Source of the DNA: SB11 sp037968475
GTDB taxonomy: Bacteria > Bacteroidota > Bacteroidia > UBA8524
NCBI GenBank assembly: GCA_037968475.1
Contig: JBBKVO010000021.1
Span: forward strand, 1-64,000
DNA: 64,000 bases
Direction: 5' to 3'
Shown here one piece after another: positions 59,133 to 64,000 of the stretch; positions within the stretch are counted from its first letter, which is position 1, and the number at the start of each line of letters is the position of its first letter. A program made the position numbers and the translations under genes. The notes under the pieces were generated by a model. That model did no database searches. It was not told the DNA's origin and saw only the letters and a program-made list of their open reading frames with translations.

Positions 59133-61808
59133 ATGTATCGCCTATTTACTAAAAAATACATTTTGCTTGTGCTATATAGCCTTGTGTGTATTATAAATTT
59201 AGTTGCACAAGTTATTGTACTAGATATACCCGACACTATTTGTGCTGATAAGCCCTTACCCATAATTAACAACAGTACAGATGCCAACTCTCACCATTGG
59301 TCTTTTTGTAATAAACCCCCAATTACCACCACTCCCTCCGCTACCAATACAAGTAACTTTAATGGGCAGTTAAATACATCGGTTATGTCCACTCCCGTTT
59401 TAGACGGCACTAATTATTACTTATTTATTACCAATTATAGTAATAACAGTCTTACAAAGGCAAAATATGGCAGTAGTTTTTTAAATACTCCCACAATAAC
59501 TAACCTTGGCAACTTTTCAAATCAATTACCCTCTAATATCGAGGGAATACAAATTAAAAAAGATAATAACCAATGGATCGGCTTTTTGGTAGGTTCTAAT
59601 AGCTTAATCCGTTTAGATTTTGGCAATAGTCTTGACAATACGCCCACATTGACGGATTTAGGCAATATTGGTAGCCTTGCATGGCCACATGAGCTTTATA
59701 TTTTTAAACATAATGGTAACTGGTATGGCTTTGCAGCAAACAGAAGCACAAGTTCAGTAACACGTTTAAACTTTGGAAGCTCATTGTTAAATACACCTAG
59801 CGGTAATACCATTACAAATATTGGTTTAAGTGGGGGAGCTTCGGGTTTGGAACTAGAACAGGATGCTACTGGTAATTTTTATCTCTTTGTAACATCATTA
59901 CAAGGTGTAATCTCTAGAATTGAGTTAGGCGGGAACATTATGAATACATCCCCTACTTATTCTACCATAAATGATGCCACCCTATCGGGTATATTGAGAG
60001 GGCTTATTATTCTGAAAGATTGTAATAACTATGTAGGCTATGCCTGTACTGAAAGCCAAAAATTAGTAAAAATTGACTTTACGGGTGGTATAAATGGCAC
60101 TATGACATTTACATCACTAGGTAACATGAGTGGCACCATAAAAAAAGCAAATGATATCAGCAACGCCATAATTGAGGGGGACAATGCCTATGCCTTTGTA
60201 ACCAACACCAATAATACTATTACCCGCTTAATGTTTCCCTTTTGCACGGGAGGTACTAACCAGTTTCCTCCGTCATCTAAAACTGTACCCGATAGCGTAA
60301 GTTATCCTGATAAGGGATGGAACAACATTTATTATACTATAAACTTTGATGATGGCAACCAAAAAGACACCTGTTTTGGGGTCTATTCTAAAATTTGTTG
60401 CAAAAATTCAGCAAAAATAAAAGGCACATTTTTTATTTGTCAAGGCGACAGTACCCCTATATTTATTGAGTCTGACACTACCTCGAGTGAAATAACATGG
60501 TTTATAGATAATATAGAAGCAACACAATATAAAAACAAAGACACTATTTGGGTTAATAATGAAGGTAAGTATAAAGCCGAAGTAAAAGTGGGTGATTGTA
60601 CTTTACAGGATAGCGCAACCGTAAGCTATTATAAATACCAATTAAATCTTGCTAAAAATACCACACTGTGCAGGGATGACAGTATTTCTATATACTTAGA
60701 ATACAACAGTAAACCTAGTGAAATCACATGGTATCTAAACTCTACACCCCTATCCCAACATAAAAATAGAGACACCATTTGGGCAGATACTATTGGCGTA
60801 TACTCTGTTGATGCAAAGTTTGGCAGCTGTACTATATCTCGCTCTATTACATTAAATTATAACTATAATCAGTTTGCATTACTAGGCGATACCACTATTT
60901 GCAAAGGTGATAGTACTCCCTTTTATTTACAATACGATAGTATCCCTGATGAAATAGATTGGTCTTTAGATGGTTCCCCTATTGTAGCTTCAAAAAATAA
61001 AGATACACTTTGGGCTAAAGTAAACGGAATTTATAAAGCTACTGCCCGTTATGAAAATTGTTATCCAAGCAGAGCACTTACACTTAATTACTTTAACCTA
61101 AGTATGAATATTATAGGTGATACTATTGTGTGTACTGGTGATTCTGTTTTACTAAGTGCTGATAAGGATTATACAAGTTATAGCTGGAGCGATGGCAGTA
61201 CGCAAAAAACCATTTATGCTCATCAAGCCAATACCTATATCTTACAAGTAAAAAGTCAAGAAGGCTGCACACTAACAGATAGTGTACAAATAATTGAGGT
61301 AGTAGGCTCTACCATAAATATACAACCTGATACATTGGTATGTTATCTCGATTTTCCGTTTCAGTATACTATTGATGATTCCTGTGCCATCTGTTCTTAC
61401 CTATGGTCTAATAATACTTCAGGTAAAACGATAACTGTTACCGACAGTGGTAAATATATTTTAAAAGTGAGCAGTGTATGCAAAACTTTGTATGACACTT
61501 TGCACATTGTAAAATACGATTGTAGTGAATGCTTTATACATATACCAAATGCTTTCACTCCTGATGGACATTTCCCAAATGATTCTTTCGCAATTACTTA
61601 CGATTGCAGAATAATAGACTGGGAAATGAAGATTTTTGACCGATGGGGCGAGCTGCTAAGGACTATTAACAACCCCGATGAAGGTTGGGATGGCTATTAT
61701 AAGGGTGAAAAAGCCCCTGAAGGGGTGTATATGTACTTGATCAATTTTTTTGGGGGAGGGAAACGAATTAATAAAGCTGGCACGTTTCTTTTGCTTAACC
61801 TTAATTGA
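59133..61808 (+). CDS. T9SS type B secreted protein with repeated Ig-like modules
   Basis: About 891 residues from the ATG at 59133 (MYRLFTKKYILLVLYSL; the TTG at 59124 is less likely). A signal peptide ends near LVAQ. The N-terminal half has blade-like repeats (YGSSFLNTPTITNLGNFS; FGNSLDNTPTLTDLG; FGSSLLNTPSGNTITNIG). The second half has three Ig-like modules with CTGD/CQGD-type Cys-rich openings (GDTTICKGDSTPFYLQYDS) and similar spacing. A CHU_C-type C-terminus follows (CFIHIPNAFTPDGHFPNDSF ... FDRWGELLRTIN ... PEGVYMYLINFF). It is probably a surface protein. It is separate from the giant cluster at 18-32 kb. Confidence 0.88.
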   Translation: MYRLFTKKYILLVLYSLVCIINLVAQVIVLDIPDTICADKPLPIINNSTDANSHHWSFCNKPPITTTPSATNTSNFNGQLNTSVMSTPVLDGTNYYLFITNYSNNSLTKAKYGSSFLNTPTITNLGNFSNQLPSNIEGIQIKKDNNQWIGFLVGSNSLIRLDFGNSLDNTPTLTDLGNIGSLAWPHELYIFKHNGNWYGFAANRSTSSVTRLNFGSSLLNTPSGNTITNIGLSGGASGLELEQDATGNFYLFVTSLQGVISRIELGGNIMNTSPTYSTINDATLSGILRGLIILKDCNNYVGYACTESQKLVKIDFTGGINGTMTFTSLGNMSGTIKKANDISNAIIEGDNAYAFVTNTNNTITRLMFPFCTGGTNQFPPSSKTVPDSVSYPDKGWNNIYYTINFDDGNQKDTCFGVYSKICCKNSAKIKGTFFICQGDSTPIFIESDTTSSEITWFIDNIEATQYKNKDTIWVNNEGKYKAEVKVGDCTLQDSATVSYYKYQLNLAKNTTLCRDDSISIYLEYNSKPSEITWYLNSTPLSQHKNRDTIWADTIGVYSVDAKFGSCTISRSITLNYNYNQFALLGDTTICKGDSTPFYLQYDSIPDEIDWSLDGSPIVASKNKDTLWAKVNGIYKATARYENCYPSRALTLNYFNLSMNIIGDTIVCTGDSVLLSADKDYTSYSWSDGSTQKTIYAHQANTYILQVKSQEGCTLTDSVQIIEVVGSTINIQPDTLVCYLDFPFQYTIDDSCAICSYLWSNNTSGKTITVTDSGKYILKVSSVCKTLYDTLHIVKYDCSECFIHIPNAFTPDGHFPNDSFAITYDCRIIDWEMKIFDRWGELLRTINNPDEGWDGYYKGEKAPEGVYMYLINFFGGGKRINKAGTFLLLNLN

Positions 61809-61813
61809 AAAAC

Positions 61814-61850
61814 AAACCCCACTAGTTAAAATACAAGTAGGGTTTATTTT
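61814..61850. terminator. Weak bidirectional terminator between convergent genes
   Basis: AAACCCCACT pairs with AGTAGGGTTT (one bulge) across a 12-nt loop, followed by ATTTTT. It lies between the T9SS gene and ftcD. Confidence 0.5.
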
Positions 61851-61861
61851 TAATAATTATT

Positions 61862-63547
61862 TTATTTAATAGCAGCTTCTACTTTAGCTATTAATTCATC
61901 AGCTTTGGTATGGTTGGTTGCCAATAGCACTTGTGCACGGTTTTTAATATCATCCGCAAAGGCACGGTCTTTCAGTCCCTGTGCGTTTACCAAAACATTA
62001 AAGTATGCACCGCGTACGGCTGTTTTAATGCACAATACACCCACCCCTGCATCGGTTATACTATTGGGGTTGCCTTTTTCTATCATTTGCTCTAAAAGCA
62101 CCAAACCGCTGTACGCTAGTTCCATTACTTTGTAGGGCACATCACAAGCATACTTTGTAGCATCTTCAATGGCTTGTGCACGGGCTTTCTTTTCCTCGTC
62201 AGTTCCTTTGGGTAAGCCAAACGATTCCATAATACGGTTAAAAGCGCGTGTATCTTCATCAACAGCAGCAATAAGCGATTTTTTAAGCTCTTGTCCGTTT
62301 ATAGCCCACTCTGAAAAGAAGTCTTTTCTATCCTCCCAGCCGCGTTTGCCCGCGCTAAGGTTGGCTACCATTGTACCCAATGCCATACCTAACGAGGCTA
62401 CATAAGCAGCTATCGAACCACCACCTGGGGCAGGACTTTCGCTGGCCGTTTCGTTGGCAAACTCTTTTAGGGTCATGTTCACCAATCTTTCGTCAGTACT
62501 ATTGCGTAGCTTATATTCTATTATTTTATCTTGTGGATTAAACGCGCCCAACTCATCCAAACCCATCGATTTAACAGCTATAAAAATCAGTTCTTCTTCG
62601 CTTACGCCTTCGCTACGGCCTTGTTTGTTTAGGAAATAGCGACCTGCATCCAACATGGCTTTTAGAGGAATAAGTCCCACCAATTCTGAACCTGTAACCC
62701 TTACGCCACGCTCGGTGGCTTTGCGGCATACCTCGTCAAAGGCAATATGCACAGGGGTAACATTCATATTGGTTAGGTTCATGCTTATTTGCGCCACAGC
62801 ATACTCTTCTATATACCAACCAATGGCTTTTACCGATTTTAGTGTACCCGCCTCGCGCACCGCTTCGCCGCTTTCATCAGTAACTAACTCACCCAATACA
62901 GGATGTCCGATACGTTTTACACGACCTGCCTCGCGCACATCAAAGGCTATTGAGTTAGCTATACGGGTACTTTTTGTATTTAGGTTTACGTTGTAGGCAA
63001 TCAAAAAATCACGACCACCAATAACGGTTGCTCCGCGTTTAGCATCAAATACAGCGGGGCCAAAATCGGGTTTCCACTCGGGTAATTTTATCTTATCAAA
63101 AAAACCTTCGTATTCGCCACCACGAATAACTGATAGGTTACTGCGTTTTTTATTGGGTTGTGCTTCTTCGTATAGGTATATGGGCAGATTTAGCTCCTCT
63201 CCTACCCTTTTTGCTAGTTTTTGGGCATACTGGGCGGTTTCTTCCATGCTAATGCCGGCAACGGGTATTAATGGGCATACGTCGGTAGCTCCCATACGTG
63301 GGTGCTCGCCTGTATGTTTGCTCATATCTATTACCTCGCCTGCTTTTTTAATGGCTTGGTAAGCCGCTTCTATTACAGCCTCGGGCTCACCTACAAAGGT
63401 AACTACGGTGCGATTGGTAGCCTTGCCGGGGTCTACATCCAACAGTTTCACTCCCTCAACGGCTTCTATAACATCGGTAATTTGTTTTATAACGGCCATA
63501 TCGCGCCCTTCGCTAAAATTGGGCACACACTCAATAATTTTTTGCAT
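61862..63547 (-). CDS. ftcD: Glutamate formimidoyltransferase / formimidoyl-THF cyclodeaminase
   Basis: 561 residues, full bifunctional length. The N-terminal formiminotransferase half starts IIECVPNFSEGRD, with HTGEHPRMGATDVCPLIP and TVIGGRDFLIAYNVNL. The C-terminal cyclodeaminase half begins about residue 355 with LKEFANETASESPAPGGGSIAAYVASLG and ends LLATNHTKADELIAKVEAAI. It transfers the formimino group of N-formiminoglutamate to tetrahydrofolate and then releases ammonia, the last steps of histidine breakdown. No other hut gene lies in this window. It could also supply one-carbon units to the formyltransferase at 10 kb. Confidence 0.95.
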   Translation of the reverse strand: MQKIIECVPNFSEGRDMAVIKQITDVIEAVEGVKLLDVDPGKATNRTVVTFVGEPEAVIEAAYQAIKKAGEVIDMSKHTGEHPRMGATDVCPLIPVAGISMEETAQYAQKLAKRVGEELNLPIYLYEEAQPNKKRSNLSVIRGGEYEGFFDKIKLPEWKPDFGPAVFDAKRGATVIGGRDFLIAYNVNLNTKSTRIANSIAFDVREAGRVKRIGHPVLGELVTDESGEAVREAGTLKSVKAIGWYIEEYAVAQISMNLTNMNVTPVHIAFDEVCRKATERGVRVTGSELVGLIPLKAMLDAGRYFLNKQGRSEGVSEEELIFIAVKSMGLDELGAFNPQDKIIEYKLRNSTDERLVNMTLKEFANETASESPAPGGGSIAAYVASLGMALGTMVANLSAGKRGWEDRKDFFSEWAINGQELKKSLIAAVDEDTRAFNRIMESFGLPKGTDEEKKARAQAIEDATKYACDVPYKVMELAYSGLVLLEQMIEKGNPNSITDAGVGVLCIKTAVRGAYFNVLVNAQGLKDRAFADDIKNRAQVLLATNHTKADELIAKVEAAIK

Positions 63548-63686
63548 GGTGTTTTATTTTGCCGCAAAAATAGGGGGTTATGTGGTGATATAAAAATGGT
63601 GGACTTGATAAATGAATGTGCTAATGTGCCAATATGTAAATGTGCTAATTTATTTATCTGATAGATTTTTTTACACTACGATAATC

Positions 63687-63727
63687 GAAGCGGACGCTTC
63701 TATTTTTTTAGTACGAGAGGACTCTCG
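63687..63727. repeat. Two GGAC-centred palindromes
   Basis: GAAGCGGACGCTTC (63687-63700) and CGAGAGGACTCTCG (63714-63727). Same style as the elements near 0.1, 40.85 and 53.9 kb. Confidence 0.75.
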
Positions 63728-63766
63728 CACAAGCAGATATATTGGTAATGTGTTATTTTTGTTTTG

Positions 63767-64000
63767 ATGACAAGAGATAAAATAGAAGATGTCTTTAATA
63801 TCTTTCACGATGGAAGTATTGAAGAAGAATATGAGTTTAAAAATAATACATTACTTTTAAAAATAAGCTGTTTGTATTTAGCTGAGCTGGTAAACAAAGA
63901 CTTTGAATATTTTTATATTAAGCTTTCAAACTTAAAAACATTCAGTTTAAAACCTTGGCATCGTAGCCTTGATACAAAGGCAATCTCAAATATTTCAGAA
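63767..64000 (+). CDS. Start of a protein running off the window (partial, unrecognised)
   Basis: An open frame from the ATG at 63767 to the end, 78 codons without a stop. It begins MTRDKIEDVFNIFHDGSIEE, with hydrophobic alternation (LLLKISCLYLAEL) and a basic, aromatic segment (KPWHRSLDTKAI). No signal peptide is evident. No family is recognisable from the visible part. The codon pattern is normal for this genome. It sits downstream of two GGAC-centred palindromes. Confidence 0.6.
   Translation, partial: MTRDKIEDVFNIFHDGSIEEEYEFKNNTLLLKISCLYLAELVNKDFEYFYIKLSNLKTFSLKPWHRSLDTKAISNISE

Overview
The window is an AT-rich chromosomal segment from a free-living member of the Bacteroidota (Bacteroidetes). 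The lineage call rests on several signals. There are many proteins with type IX secretion (T9SS) C-terminal sorting domains of type A and of type B (gliding-motility, CHU_C-like). PKD and SprB-like giant surface proteins, a typical bifunctional 561-aa FtcD and Bacteroidota-style ComEC are present. Several starts are preceded by TAnnTTTG-type -7 elements rather than sigma70 boxes. No rRNA, CRISPR array, integrase or replication origin was seen. One tRNA gene, tRNA-Leu(GAG), is present.

Layout. 0-2.7 kb: a palindrome-rich repeat block, a small lipoprotein, thymidine kinase and a protein with Pro/Val/Glu repeats. 2.7-6.4 kb: a translationally coupled comEC - enoyl-CoA hydratase - tatD operon on the minus strand. 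6.4-10 kb: a GH25 lysozyme and a T9SS type A secreted protein. 10-17.7 kb: the most unusual locus. Three tandem tail-collar (microcystin-dependent protein, MdpB-like) genes, a cytoplasmic periplasmic-binding-fold protein and a formyltransferase lie on the minus strand. Facing away from them across a 242-bp region with two copies of an ACAACTA-type palindrome is a four-gene plus-strand operon: NodU/CmcH-type carbamoyltransferase, a HEAGH-motif protein, a PKHD-type Fe(II)/2-oxoglutarate hydroxylase and an Asp/Asn beta-hydroxylase. 18-34.4 kb: three giant T9SS type B proteins (1431, 1552 and 1554 aa; the last two are tandem paralogues) downstream of an ECF sigma factor overlapping a membrane-anchored PKD/CHU_C protein that looks like its anti-sigma factor.

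34.5-46 kb: a YbjN-like protein, a DEAD-box helicase with a DbpA-type RNA-binding domain, a PlpD-like patatin/Omp85 protein followed by lipoprotein MsrB, about 1 kb of dispersed-repeat DNA, two unknown envelope proteins and UvrA. 46-51 kb: a REP-associated tyrosine transposase unit with palindromes on both sides and one inside the gene; a small lipoprotein and its decayed copy bracketing DUF2752 and TM2 membrane proteins; ElbB; and two tandem HAD-like proteins. 51-64 kb: Lon, a GIY-YIG pseudogene, a DUF2306 protein, an FkbM methyltransferase, tRNA-Leu, a stand-alone EF-Tu domain-III-like protein, an OmpA-domain protein, DinB, another T9SS type B protein, FtcD and a gene running off the edge.

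Two themes stand out. One is an apparently undescribed tail-collar plus modification-enzyme cassette. The other is a sigma/anti-sigma pair whose anti-sigma candidate carries the same kind of C-terminal domain as the T9SS cargo proteins encoded next to it. Dispersed palindromes of at least three families fill most non-coding gaps. All functional assignments come from motif recognition in the translations; no database search was run.
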